DNA of 64,000 bases from Sphingomonas sp. CFBP 8760 (GTDB lineage Bacteria; Pseudomonadota; Alphaproteobacteria; Sphingomonadales; Sphingomonadaceae), in the NCBI RefSeq assembly GCF_014841615.1, contig NZ_JACYUG010000006.1, forward strand, positions 116,639 through 180,638. The letters run 5' to 3'. The stretch's first letter is position 1. Each line of letters opens with the position of its first letter. A model generated the notes under the pieces. The model saw only the letters and a program-made list of their open reading frames with translations, searched no databases and was not told where the DNA came from. The position numbers and the translations under genes were made by a program. Positions 42,036-52,073 of the stretch are shown piece by piece.

Positions 42036-44498
42036 CTATTTGACGCCGCACGTCACCGGTCCGGCCGGCGCACTGCCGATCCGGACGGCCGATACGTCGA
42101 TGCCGAGCGTACCCGCCGTGGTCAGGACGAACGGTTTCACGATGGTGCCCATCTTCAGCCCCTGATCGGCGAAACAACGCAGCGGCACCGCGATGGTGGT
42201 CCAGTCGCCCTTCGCCAGGGCGCCGTTCAGCGGCACGGTCGCGGTCTTCGCGGTATCCGCCATGCCCAGCGTCACCGGTGCGGTCGGGGCGGCGGTGACG
42301 CGGTAATCCACGATCAGGCTGAGTTGGCCGTTCGATTCGCGCGTCACGTCGATCGGCATCGCCTGTTCGATCGCCGCCTCACCCGATCCCTTGCCGTTCC
42401 AGACGAGGCGGAGACTGTCTTCCTGCGCATTGCGGTCGGTCCGCGTCTGCGCCAGCGGGCCGCCGCTGTTGAAGCGCGCGCCGGCCGCGATCCGGCCGCG
42501 CACGAACAGCGCGTTCTGGTCGCCTGCGGTCACCTTCGGCTTCGTCTCGTCAAGCTGGGCGAGCGGGGTGTTCGCCGCATAGGTCAGGCCATAGCCGATC
42601 GGAAACAGCGGATCGTAACCGGGATCGCGCCGGTTGAGGACGTACTGGTCCAGCCGCTTCGGCCACGAGAAGCTGAGCTTGCCGCGGAAATCATGCGCCG
42701 GGCGTCCGTCCCTGCCCGCGACCAGCACGTCGGCGACGCCGCCGCCCTCCGTACCCGGCAGGAACGCCGCGACGAAGGCATCGGCGGCGTTGAGTTCGGG
42801 GTTCACCCATAACGGCCGCCCCGACAGGAACACCGCGACCGTGGGCACCCCTGCCGCCTTCAGCCGCTTGAGCATCGCCAGATCGCCCTTGTCTTCCGGG
42901 CTGTATTCCAGCGTCGGACGGTCGCCGGTGAATTCGGCATAGGGTGTCTCGCCGAACACGACGATCGCGACATCGGGCTTTTTGGTGAAGCGGCCGTCCG
43001 GCGCCAGCGTCGCGGTGCCGCCGCCCGCGGTCGCCGCCTTCCGGATGCCCGACCAGATCGATTCGCCGTTGGGAAAGTCCTTGTTGGTGACGTCGGTGCC
43101 CTGCCACGTGATCGACCAGCCGCCGGACTGGACGCCGATATCGTCCGCCGCCCGCCCGGCGACCAGGATGTTCGCCCCCGCCTTCACCGGCAGCACGCTG
43201 CCGTTGTTCTTCAGCAGCACCATCGATTCACGCACCGCGGCCCGCGCGATGGCGCGATGCTCCGGCGCGCCCAGCAGGTCGAACTTGCCCGACAGCGGCC
43301 GTGACGACGGGCGTCCCGCCTCGAACGTGCCGGCCAGCACCTTCACGCGCAGGATGCGGCGCACCGCATCGTCCAGCCGCGCGGCCGGGATCGTGCCGTC
43401 CTTCGCCTCGCGCAGCGTGTTGGCGTAAAGCTGCTTCCAGCCGGGGCCGGAATACATGAACATGTCCAGCCCGGCGTTGATCGCGGGCGCGCAATCCTCG
43501 TTGGTGCAGCCCGTCACCTGTCCGTGCGCGTTCCAGTCGCCGATGGTGAAGCCCTGAAAGCCCCACCGTTCCTTCAGCACGCCGGTCAACAGGCTCTTGT
43601 TCCCGGTCATCTTCTCGCCGTTCCAGCTGGAAAAGCTGGGCATCACGGTCAGCGCCCCGGCGGGCAGCGCGGTCATGTAGCCCGCCGCATGGACGTCGCG
43701 CAGCACCGCTTCGGGCACGCGTGCATCGCCCTGGTCGCGGCCGCCGGTGCCCCCGTCGCCCAGGAAATGCTTCACCGACGAGATGACGTGGCCGGGCTTC
43801 ATGAAGTCCTTGCCGATCGTTCCCTGAATGCCCTCGACCATCTCGGCGGCATAGGAGGCGACGATCGCCGGATCCTCGGAATAGCTTTCGTAGGTGCGGC
43901 CCCAGCGATCGTCCTGCACCACCGCGACGGTGGGCGCGAAGCTCCAGTCGATGCCCGTCGCCGCCGTCTCCGCGGCGGTGGCCGCGCCGATCCGGCGGAT
44001 CAGTGCGGGATCGCGCATCGCGCCCAGCCCGATATTGTGCGGGAAAAGCGTCGCGCCGACGATGTTGTTGGCACCGTGGACCGCGTCCGTCCCCCAGATT
44101 ACCGGCACCACCGGGCGCCCGTCGGTGCGCTTGACCGACGCGTCGTAGAACGCGTCGAACAGCTTGAGCCATTCGGGCGCGGGCGCGCGCTCGTCGTTGT
44201 TCGGCGCGGAATTGCCGCCATTCAGGATCGAGCCGAGCTTGTACGTCTCCAGATCGCGTGGCTCGATGCTGGCGATGTCGACCTGCAACAACTGCCCGAC
44301 CTTGTCCTCGATCGACATCTTCGCCAGCAGTGCGTCGACGCGCGCCTCCACCTTGGGATCGCGCTGGAGCCTCATGCGAAGCGCCGGCCACTGCGCGGGA
44401 TTGGCGACGGCCGAGCCCGCCGGCGTCTGTGCCAGTGCGGGGACCGTTCCCGCCATCAGCGCCATCACCGCGCCCGCCGTACCAAAGCCCATCCGCAT
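42036..44498 (-). CDS. GH3 exo-beta-glucosidase
   Basis: This 820-residue protein has a signal peptide (about 1-24, FGTAGAVMALMAGTVPALAQ). GH3 N-terminal barrel features follow: KMSIEDKVGQLLQVDIASIEP, the KHF-type SVKHFLGDGGTGGRDQGD and the nucleophile Asp in GFTIGDWNAHGQ. The C-terminal sandwich (about 400-600) and an added beta domain at 670-815 resemble ExoP-type 1,3-1,4-glucan glucohydrolases. GGGAGAG precedes the ATG at 44498. It probably cuts terminal glucose from beta-gluco-oligosaccharides, which fits the gluco units of glucomannan. It is divergent from the GH97 gene with a 159-base AT-richer gap that should hold both promoters. Confidence 0.9.
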   Translation of the reverse strand: MRMGFGTAGAVMALMAGTVPALAQTPAGSAVANPAQWPALRMRLQRDPKVEARVDALLAKMSIEDKVGQLLQVDIASIEPRDLETYKLGSILNGGNSAPNNDERAPAPEWLKLFDAFYDASVKRTDGRPVVPVIWGTDAVHGANNIVGATLFPHNIGLGAMRDPALIRRIGAATAAETAATGIDWSFAPTVAVVQDDRWGRTYESYSEDPAIVASYAAEMVEGIQGTIGKDFMKPGHVISSVKHFLGDGGTGGRDQGDARVPEAVLRDVHAAGYMTALPAGALTVMPSFSSWNGEKMTGNKSLLTGVLKERWGFQGFTIGDWNAHGQVTGCTNEDCAPAINAGLDMFMYSGPGWKQLYANTLREAKDGTIPAARLDDAVRRILRVKVLAGTFEAGRPSSRPLSGKFDLLGAPEHRAIARAAVRESMVLLKNNGSVLPVKAGANILVAGRAADDIGVQSGGWSITWQGTDVTNKDFPNGESIWSGIRKAATAGGGTATLAPDGRFTKKPDVAIVVFGETPYAEFTGDRPTLEYSPEDKGDLAMLKRLKAAGVPTVAVFLSGRPLWVNPELNAADAFVAAFLPGTEGGGVADVLVAGRDGRPAHDFRGKLSFSWPKRLDQYVLNRRDPGYDPLFPIGYGLTYAANTPLAQLDETKPKVTAGDQNALFVRGRIAAGARFNSGGPLAQTRTDRNAQEDSLRLVWNGKGSGEAAIEQAMPIDVTRESNGQLSLIVDYRVTAAPTAPVTLGMADTAKTATVPLNGALAKGDWTTIAVPLRCFADQGLKMGTIVKPFVLTTAGTLGIDVSAVRIGSAPAGPVTCGVK

Positions 44499-44657
44499 TC
44501 CACTCTCCCTCGCCGTCTCGAACAGCGGCGGCCGGACCAAGCCGTGCAGCACGCGTCGTGTCAATAATACATATTTCAATTTGGCTTTTTCTGCCCGCTG
44601 TGCTTCCTGCCGCATCCAGACGATCGCTTGCCGGCAGATCGCCGTCGAGAGGATATC

Positions 44658-46619
44658 ATGGCAATATACGGGAAACCGATGTTATTTTCCGTCGCGCTGC
44701 TGGCCGCCGCCCCCGCTGCGGCACAGTCGGTGGCCTCCCCCGACGGGCGGATCACGGTGATGTTGGGGACGAACGAAGCCGATCAGCCGACCTATACCGT
44801 CGCGGTGGCGGGGCGACCGGTGATCGCTCCGTCCACGCTGGGCCTGGAGTTCGAGCGCTACGCCAAGCTGGCGAACGGACTGCGCCCCACCGCGACCAGC
44901 CGCAGCCAGGGCACCGATCGCTACACGCTGTCCGCCGGCAAGGTCGCTACGGTCGTCGACCGCTACAACCAGATCGTCGTCCGCTTCGCCGAACGGGACG
45001 GCCAGCGCCGACGCCTTGATCTGGTCGTGCGCGCCTACGACACCGGTGTCGCGTTGCGCTATGCCGTGCCGCGCCAGCCGAACCTGACCAGCCTGCGCCT
45101 GGCCAACGAACTGACCCAATTCGCCTTCGCCGACGACTATGCCTGCACCGGCCTCAATCTCGGGCGGTTCGATACCGGTCATGAGGGCGAATACGATCCG
45201 GTTCGGGCCTCCGCGATCCGGCCGCACCACCTCTACGATCTGCCGCTGGTCTGCGAGACGGGCAAGGGCGGCCCGACGATCGCCATCGCGGAAGCCGCGG
45301 TGGAGAACTGGCCGGCGATGTACCTGACCGGGACCGAGACGGGCGCGACCGGCGTCGCCGCCCGCCTGTCGCCACGGCCCGACGATCCCGCCATCGCGGT
45401 GAAGCTGGATGTCGGCGACGGCGTCGTCTCGCCCTGGCGGGTCGTGATGATCGCGCCGGTCGCGGGCAAGCTGATCGAGAACACGCTGCTGACCAGCCTG
45501 AACCCCGCCCCCAAAGGCGACTTCAGTTGGGTGAAGCCGGGCAAGACCGCATGGGACTGGTGGTCGGGGCCGATGCTGGCGGGGGTGCCGAAGGCCGGTT
45601 CCAACGCGGCGACGCAGCGCGGCTTCATCGATTTCGCCGCCTCGCTCGGCCTGCCCTACATGATGGTGGACGAGGGCTGGTACATCAACAGCGGCGGTGG
45701 CGGCACGCTGTATCCCGGTGCAGACCCGACCGTGCCGGTGGCGGAGATCGATCTGCCGGGGCTGGTATCCTATGCCCGTGGCAAGGGGGTCGGCCTGATC
45801 CTGTGGATGCACTGGCAGCTGCTCGACCGCGACATGGAAAAGATCCTGTCGTTCGTCGCGGCGGCGGGGGTGAAGGGGATCAAGGTCGATTTCATGAACC
45901 GCGACGATCAGGCGATGATCGGCTTCTACCACCGGCTGGCCGCCGCCACCGCGCGGCATCGCCTGCTGCTCGACCTGCACGGTGCGACGCATCCCTGGGG
46001 CATGACGCGGACGTGGCCGAACTACCTGACACAGGAAGGCGTGCTGGGCGCGGAATACAACAAGTGGACGAAGCGGATCACCCCCCGCCACAACATCACG
46101 CTGGCCTATACGCGGATGCTGGCGGGGCCGATGGACTATACGCCCGGCGGCTATCGCAACCACACGCCCGCCACCTTCGCGATCGCCGCCACCGGCCCGC
46201 AGACGCAGACGACGCGGGCGGCCGAACTGGCCAAATACGTCGTCTATGAAAGCCCGCTGCAATCGGTCGCGGATACGCCCGATGCCTATCGCGGCCAGCC
46301 GGGGCTCGATTTCCTCGCGGCGGTGCCGGCGACGTGGGACGAGACGCGCTTCCTGACCGGCAGCATCGGTGAATCGATCGCCGTCGCCCGCCGCCGCGGC
46401 GATCGCTGGTATATCGGCGCGATGACCGATACCGCGCGGCGGATGACGATCCCGCTGTCATTCCTGAAACCGGGCCGCCATGGCGTGCGGCTGTGGAGCG
46501 ACGGCGCCGTGCCGACCGATCTGGCCGCCTCGTCGTCCACCGTGCAGGCGGGCGACACGCTGACGCTGAACCTTGCCGCCGCCGGTGGGGCGGCCGCGAT
46601 CATCGCCCCCCTTCGTTGA
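44658..46619 (+). CDS. GH97 alpha-glucosidase/alpha-galactosidase
   Basis: This 653-residue protein has a signal peptide (PMLFSVALLAAAPAAAQS). The three GH97 parts are seen: an N-terminal sandwich (about 25-270), a TIM barrel (about 285-560) with KTAWDWWSGPM, YMMVDEGWYI, GIKVDFMNRDDQAM and TQEGVLGAEYNKW, and a short C-terminal sandwich. The family has both inverting alpha-glucosidases (SusB type) and retaining alpha-galactosidases. The Asp in KVDFM is compatible with the retaining type but does not prove it. In this locus removal of alpha-galactosyl branches would make sense. GAGAGGA lies close to the ATG at 44658. Two esterase genes follow on the same strand. Confidence 0.88.
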   Translation: MAIYGKPMLFSVALLAAAPAAAQSVASPDGRITVMLGTNEADQPTYTVAVAGRPVIAPSTLGLEFERYAKLANGLRPTATSRSQGTDRYTLSAGKVATVVDRYNQIVVRFAERDGQRRRLDLVVRAYDTGVALRYAVPRQPNLTSLRLANELTQFAFADDYACTGLNLGRFDTGHEGEYDPVRASAIRPHHLYDLPLVCETGKGGPTIAIAEAAVENWPAMYLTGTETGATGVAARLSPRPDDPAIAVKLDVGDGVVSPWRVVMIAPVAGKLIENTLLTSLNPAPKGDFSWVKPGKTAWDWWSGPMLAGVPKAGSNAATQRGFIDFAASLGLPYMMVDEGWYINSGGGGTLYPGADPTVPVAEIDLPGLVSYARGKGVGLILWMHWQLLDRDMEKILSFVAAAGVKGIKVDFMNRDDQAMIGFYHRLAAATARHRLLLDLHGATHPWGMTRTWPNYLTQEGVLGAEYNKWTKRITPRHNITLAYTRMLAGPMDYTPGGYRNHTPATFAIAATGPQTQTTRAAELAKYVVYESPLQSVADTPDAYRGQPGLDFLAAVPATWDETRFLTGSIGESIAVARRRGDRWYIGAMTDTARRMTIPLSFLKPGRHGVRLWSDGAVPTDLAASSSTVQAGDTLTLNLAAAGGAAAIIAPLR

Positions 46620-46636
46620 TGCCCGGAGCCGCCGTC

Positions 46637-47397
<761 letters not shown>

Positions 47398-47398
<1 letters not shown>

Positions 47399-48870
47399 TG
47401 CTGGCGATCGCGCTGGCGATGGCCGCTGCCGCCGGCCCCGTGGTGCGGACCGACGACGGACCGGTCCGGGGCGAGGCGCTGGCCGGTGGCGGCGCGGTGT
47501 TCCGGGGCATTCCCTATGCGGCGCCACCGGTCGGCCCGCTGCGCTGGCGTGCGCCGCAACGGCCGCGTCGATGGACGGCACCGCGGACCACCATCGCGCC
47601 CCATGCCGCCTGTCCGCAGGTGGCGTCGGGCGAATGGAACCGCGCCGCGGCGGCGGGCGGGGCGGAGGATTGCCTGTTCGTCGATGTCCGCACGCCCGGC
47701 ACGGCCCCGACCGCCAAGCTGCCGGTGCTGGTGTGGATTCACGGGGGCAGCAACCGCGCCGGGGCGGGCGGCGGCACGGTGGAATCGCGGATCACCGATC
47801 ACGGGCTGGTACTGGTCAGCATCCAGTATCGGCTCGGCACGCTCGGGTTCATGTCGCATCCCGCGCTTAGCCGCGAACAGGGCGGGCGCAGCGGCAATTA
47901 CGGATTGATGGACCAGCAGGCGGCGCTCGACTGGGTCCGGCGCAACATCGCCCGGTTCGGCGGCGATCCCGCCCGCGTGACGATCGCCGGGGAATCCGCG
48001 GGGGCGATGGATGTCGGCCTGCACCTGCTCAGTCCGGGATCGCGCGGCCTGTTCCATCAGGCGATCGCCGAAAGCGGCACTGCGGGTTTCGGCACCGCGC
48101 CGCGCAGCCTGACGGACAACGAAGCCCTCGGCGCCGCCATCGCCCGCGCCGCCGGCTCGCCCGAAGACGCCACTACCGCTCAGTTGCGCCGCCTGCCCGT
48201 CGATGCGATCCTGCGGGCGGACAGCGGCATCGATGCGCCGGGCCTGGACGATGACAGCTTCGTCTGGCTGCAGGCGATCGTGGACGGCCGCGTGCTGCCC
48301 GAAACCCCCGCCCGGTTGCTGGCGAACGGCCGGATCAACCCCGTGCCGCTGGTCATCGGCGTCAACGCCCGCGAACTGCCGCTGCATGGGGGGCTGGCTG
48401 ATGCCGCGACGACGGTGCGGCAGGCGTTCGGCGCCCATGCGGAACAGGCGCTGCGCCTGTACGGCCTGCAACCGGGCGGCGTGCCGGTATCCGATCCGCG
48501 GCTGGGCGACGTGACGATGCAACTGGCGACCGACCTCACCTTCCGCTGCCCGACGATCGCGGTGTCGAACGCGTTGACCGCGCGCGGCGGGTCGGTGTGG
48601 CAATATCAATTCGACTATGCGCCGCCCGGCGGCACCGTCAGCCATGCCAGCGAACTCGGCTACCTGTTCAACACGCCGCAGCCGGGGCAGCCACCGCTTC
48701 AGGCCTATTGGGTCAATTTCGTCAGGACCGGCGATCCCAATGGCGGTGCATTGATTGGCTGGCCGGCTTACGATCGCGGCGGCCGGGCGTATATGGCGTT
48801 CGACCAGAACGGCCCGGTGGCCAAAGCCGGACTGCGCCGAACGATCTGCGACCTGCGGACCGTACCATAA
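47398..48870 (+). CDS. type-B carboxylesterase
   Basis: This 490-residue protein starts at an ATG sharing a base with the upstream TGA. It has a short hydrophobic N-terminus (MLAIALAMAAAAGPV) that probably directs export. Type-B features are FRGIPYAAPPVGPLRW, EDCLFVDVRTPG, the oxyanion loop HGGSNRAGAGG and the nucleophile Ser200 in GESAGAMD. The His lies near the end in PGGTVSHASELGYLF. It hydrolyses an ester, possibly acyl or feruloyl groups on plant polysaccharide. The family also covers unrelated small esters. Its place between the SGNH esterase and the ROK regulator puts it in the same operon. Confidence 0.88.
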
Positions 48871-48926
48871 TCGCCATGGCCGCCCATCGCCGGCCCGCGA
48901 CCACGACGAAGAAGGCAAGACAGGGC

Positions 48927-50177
48927 ATGGAGATCAGGTTCGGCACGAAACAGGGGATAGCGGCCGATCCCGCCGCCCCGGAGGAACGCGACGCCCGGTT
49001 GTCGGGCAGCCTGTCGGGCACCAATCTGGAACGCGCCGGCCAGTATAATCTGCGCACCGTGCTGCAGGCGATACGGGTGGATCAGGATACCACCCGCGTT
49101 GCCATCGCCCGCAAGACCGGGCTGACCGCGGCGACGATCGCCAACATCACCGGTCGCCTGATCGAGATGGGGCTGCTGCGCAACGCCGGCCGCCGGCAGG
49201 GTGGGCGCGGCCAGCCCGCGCTGCGGTTGCAGATCAACCCCGATGGCGCCTTCAGCATCGGGCTGAACGTGGATCGCGATCATCTGACGCTGGTGACGCT
49301 CGATCTGGCCGGGCAGGTCCGCAGCCGGGTGACGCGCGAGATCGCCTTCGCGATGCCCGACGATGTCGTCGCCTTCGTCCTGGACGAGATGGATCGCCTG
49401 ATCGCCGATGGCGGCGTCGACCGCGACCGGATGCTGGGGGTCGGCGTCGCGATCCCCGACGATCTTGGCCGTATCACCCTGCCCCATCAACCGGCGGGCT
49501 ATCACGTCTGGAACGAGATCGACCTGACGCGGCTGCTGGCGCCGGTGCCATGGCCGATCCACCGCGACAACGATGCCGCCGCCGCCGCATTGGGGGAGGC
49601 GGAATACGGCACCGGTTTCGACAATCCGAACTTCTTCTACCTGCTCATCAGCGCGGGGCTGGGCGGCGCGCCGGTGATCGACCGTTCCTATCGTCGCGGC
49701 GCGACCGGGCGCAGCGGCGAGATCGGCCTAATGCCCGACCCGACCACCGACGTCGCAGGCGCGATCGTGCAGGACACCGTATCGCTGTCGGCCCTGTTCA
49801 ACCGGCTGGAAGCGGCGGGGTTCGCGGACATGAGCGTCGCCGATCTGGACCGCGACGACCCGGCGGTCGTCCATGTGGTGGACGGCTGGCTGGCCGATGC
49901 GGTGCGCAGCCTGACCGCGCCGTTGGTCGCGATCGACTGCCTGCTTGATCCCGATGCGATCCTGATCGGCGGGCGGCTGCCGGCGCCGCTGATCGATCGG
50001 CTCGCCACGGGGCTGAACACCGCGTTGGGCACCCTGGCGCTGCCATCGCACGCGGCGATCATGCCGGCGATGATGGCGCAGGATGCGCCTGCGGTCGGCG
50101 CCGCGATCCTGCCGTTCCTCGATCATATCCTGCCGTCCGATTCGATCCTGATCCAGAGCGGCCGCAACCAAGGTTGA
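48927..50177 (+). CDS. ROK-family transcriptional regulator
   Basis: This 416-residue protein has an N-terminal winged helix-turn-helix (about 35-100, VLQAIRVDQDTTRVAIARKTGLTAATIANITGRLIEMGLL) and a ROK sugar-binding domain (about 105-400). DNDAAAAALGEAEYG marks the sugar site. The HTH/ROK layout is that of XylR/NagC/Mlc repressors. The cysteine-rich zinc motif of classical ROK proteins is missing: after RSGEIGLMPD there is TTDVAGAIVQDT and no CxCGxxGC. It probably senses a sugar or disaccharide from the polysaccharide and controls neighbouring genes. The GH9 gene starts one base after its stop. Confidence 0.87.
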   Translation: MEIRFGTKQGIAADPAAPEERDARLSGSLSGTNLERAGQYNLRTVLQAIRVDQDTTRVAIARKTGLTAATIANITGRLIEMGLLRNAGRRQGGRGQPALRLQINPDGAFSIGLNVDRDHLTLVTLDLAGQVRSRVTREIAFAMPDDVVAFVLDEMDRLIADGGVDRDRMLGVGVAIPDDLGRITLPHQPAGYHVWNEIDLTRLLAPVPWPIHRDNDAAAAALGEAEYGTGFDNPNFFYLLISAGLGGAPVIDRSYRRGATGRSGEIGLMPDPTTDVAGAIVQDTVSLSALFNRLEAAGFADMSVADLDRDDPAVVHVVDGWLADAVRSLTAPLVAIDCLLDPDAILIGGRLPAPLIDRLATGLNTALGTLALPSHAAIMPAMMAQDAPAVGAAILPFLDHILPSDSILIQSGRNQG

Positions 50178-50178
50178 C

Positions 50179-52011
50179 GTGAACATCATGCTTGTCCCCA
50201 TCCTCGCCGCGGCGCTCGCCACGGCTTCGGCGGAACCGGCCGCCAGCCCCGTCCGTGTCGACCAGATCGGTTACGAGGTCACCGGGCCGAAAGTGGCGGT
50301 CGTCGCGGACGACCGGACCACGCCCCTGCGCTGGCGGCTGCTCGACGCGGCGGGGCGGCAGGTGGCGCAGGGCATGACGATCCCGTTCGGCGCGGAACCC
50401 GCCTCCGGCGAAACGGTGCAACGGATCGATTTCGGCGCCTATCGTACGATCGGCCAGGGGTATCGGCTGGCGGTGGGCGATGCCGTCAGCCAGCCCTTCG
50501 CGATCGCGGCACGTCCGTTCCGGCAGCTGGCGACCGATGCGCTCGGCTTCTTCTATCAGCAGCGCAGTGCCGTGCCGATCCTGGCGCGCCACGTGCAACG
50601 CCCCGATCTGGCGCGGGCGGCGGGCCACCCGCACGAGGTGCTGACGTGCTTCGCCGGTACCGACCAGCGCGGGGTCCTCTGGCCCGGCTGCGATTACCGG
50701 CTCGACGTGACGGGTGGCTGGTACGATGCCGGCGACCATGGGAAATATGTCGTCAACGGCGGTATCTCGGCCTGGACGCTGCTCGATCTTCACCAGCGGC
50801 TGGGCGCATGGGGCGACGCGGGCGCCTTTGCCGACGGTCGGCTGGCGATCCCCGAAAACGCGAACGGACAGGACGATCTGCTCGACGAGGCGCGGGTGGA
50901 GGTGGAGTTCCTGCTGGCGATGCAGGTGCCCGATGGCCGCCGCCTGACCGTCGCGATGCGCACCGATCAGGGCGGCCCCGCCGGCGATTTCCGCACGATC
51001 GACGCCGGCGGGCTGGTCCATACCAAGGTGGGGGACGAAGCGTGGACCGGCCTGCCGCTCGCCCCTGCCGACGACCGGATGCGGCGCTTCCTGTATCCGC
51101 CCTCGACTGCGGCGACGCTGAACATGGTGGCGGTCGCGGCGCAGGCGGCGCGGATCTGGCGGACGCGCGATCCCGCCTTCGCCGCTCGCGCCCTTGCCGG
51201 CGCCCGGCGCGGCTGGGCGGCGGCCGAACGTCATCCCGCCATCCTCGCCAGTTCGGATTTCGCGGGCAGCGGCGGATACGGCGACCCCCGGATCGCCGAC
51301 GAACGCTTCTGGGCGGCGGCGGAATTGTTCGCGACGACCGGCGATCCCGCCCTTGCGACCGTGATCGAGGGATCGCCGCTGCTGAAGGAGGGTGGCATCG
51401 ACCTGAGCTGGGGCGACACCGGCCTTGCCGGGCTGATGACGCTGGCGACGGTGCCCAATCGCCTGCCATCGCCGACGGTCGCCGCGATCCGCCACCGGAT
51501 CGAGACACTGGCCAACCGGGTTCTCGCGGAACGGAGCCGCAGCGGGTACCGCCTGCCGATGGCCGGCGCGCGTTATGGCTGGGGCTCCAACGCGACGATG
51601 CTCAACCGCGCGATGCTGCTGGGCGTGGCCTGGCAGATCGGCCACAAGCCGGCATGGCGCGACGGCGTGGTCGATGTCGCCGACTATCTGCTCGGCCGCA
51701 ACGCGCTCGACCGGTCGTTCGTCAGCGGCTTCGGCACGCGGTCGATGCACGCGCCCCATCACCGGTTCTGGGCGAAGGCGGCGGACGCGCGCTATCCCGC
51801 GCCGCCGCCGGGCGTGGTGTCGGGCGGGCCCAATTCCGCCGCGATGACCGACGACGTCGCCGCGCCGATGCGGGGCAAGTGCGTCGGCCAGACCTGCTGG
51901 ACCGACGACTGGCGCGCCTTCACCATGAACGAGGTCGCGATCAACTGGAACGCCCCCCTGGTCTGGGTCGCCGCGTTCCTCGACGCGACACGCGACCGGG
52001 CGACCGACTGA
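50179..52011 (+). CDS. GH9 endoglucanase-type enzyme with Ig-like N-terminus
   Basis: This 610-residue protein has a GTG start at 50179 giving MNIMLVPILAAALATASAEP as signal; an ATG at 50188 is an alternative. The CelD-type Ig-like domain is at about 22-115. The GH9 (alpha/alpha)6 barrel follows (about 120-600) with the catalytic base region GGWYDAGDHGKYVVNG, the His-bearing HAPHHRFW and the acid Glu in NEVAINWNAPLVW. In bacterial relatives the activity is on beta-1,4-glucan, glucomannan or cello-oligosaccharides. It follows the ROK gene by one base and faces the TonB receptor convergently, separated by a strong terminator. Confidence 0.9.
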   Translation: MNIMLVPILAAALATASAEPAASPVRVDQIGYEVTGPKVAVVADDRTTPLRWRLLDAAGRQVAQGMTIPFGAEPASGETVQRIDFGAYRTIGQGYRLAVGDAVSQPFAIAARPFRQLATDALGFFYQQRSAVPILARHVQRPDLARAAGHPHEVLTCFAGTDQRGVLWPGCDYRLDVTGGWYDAGDHGKYVVNGGISAWTLLDLHQRLGAWGDAGAFADGRLAIPENANGQDDLLDEARVEVEFLLAMQVPDGRRLTVAMRTDQGGPAGDFRTIDAGGLVHTKVGDEAWTGLPLAPADDRMRRFLYPPSTAATLNMVAVAAQAARIWRTRDPAFAARALAGARRGWAAAERHPAILASSDFAGSGGYGDPRIADERFWAAAELFATTGDPALATVIEGSPLLKEGGIDLSWGDTGLAGLMTLATVPNRLPSPTVAAIRHRIETLANRVLAERSRSGYRLPMAGARYGWGSNATMLNRAMLLGVAWQIGHKPAWRDGVVDVADYLLGRNALDRSFVSGFGTRSMHAPHHRFWAKAADARYPAPPPGVVSGGPNSAAMTDDVAAPMRGKCVGQTCWTDDWRAFTMNEVAINWNAPLVWVAAFLDATRDRATD

Positions 52012-52053
52012 CAAAAAAAAGGGGGTGGGTAGCCACAACGGCCACCCACCCCC
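52012..52053 (-). terminator. Rho-independent terminator of the TonB receptor transcript
   Basis: GGGGGTGGGT (52021-52030) pairs with ACCCACCCCC on the right arm (to 52053), with AGCC/GGCC extending the stem over a short loop. On the minus strand the hairpin is followed by eight U (the A-run at 52013-52020). It lies 20 bases beyond the TonB receptor stop and is a textbook intrinsic terminator. It also blocks read-through between the convergent genes. Confidence 0.88.
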
Positions 52054-52073
52054 TCAGGGCCGACGTTCGGGGA

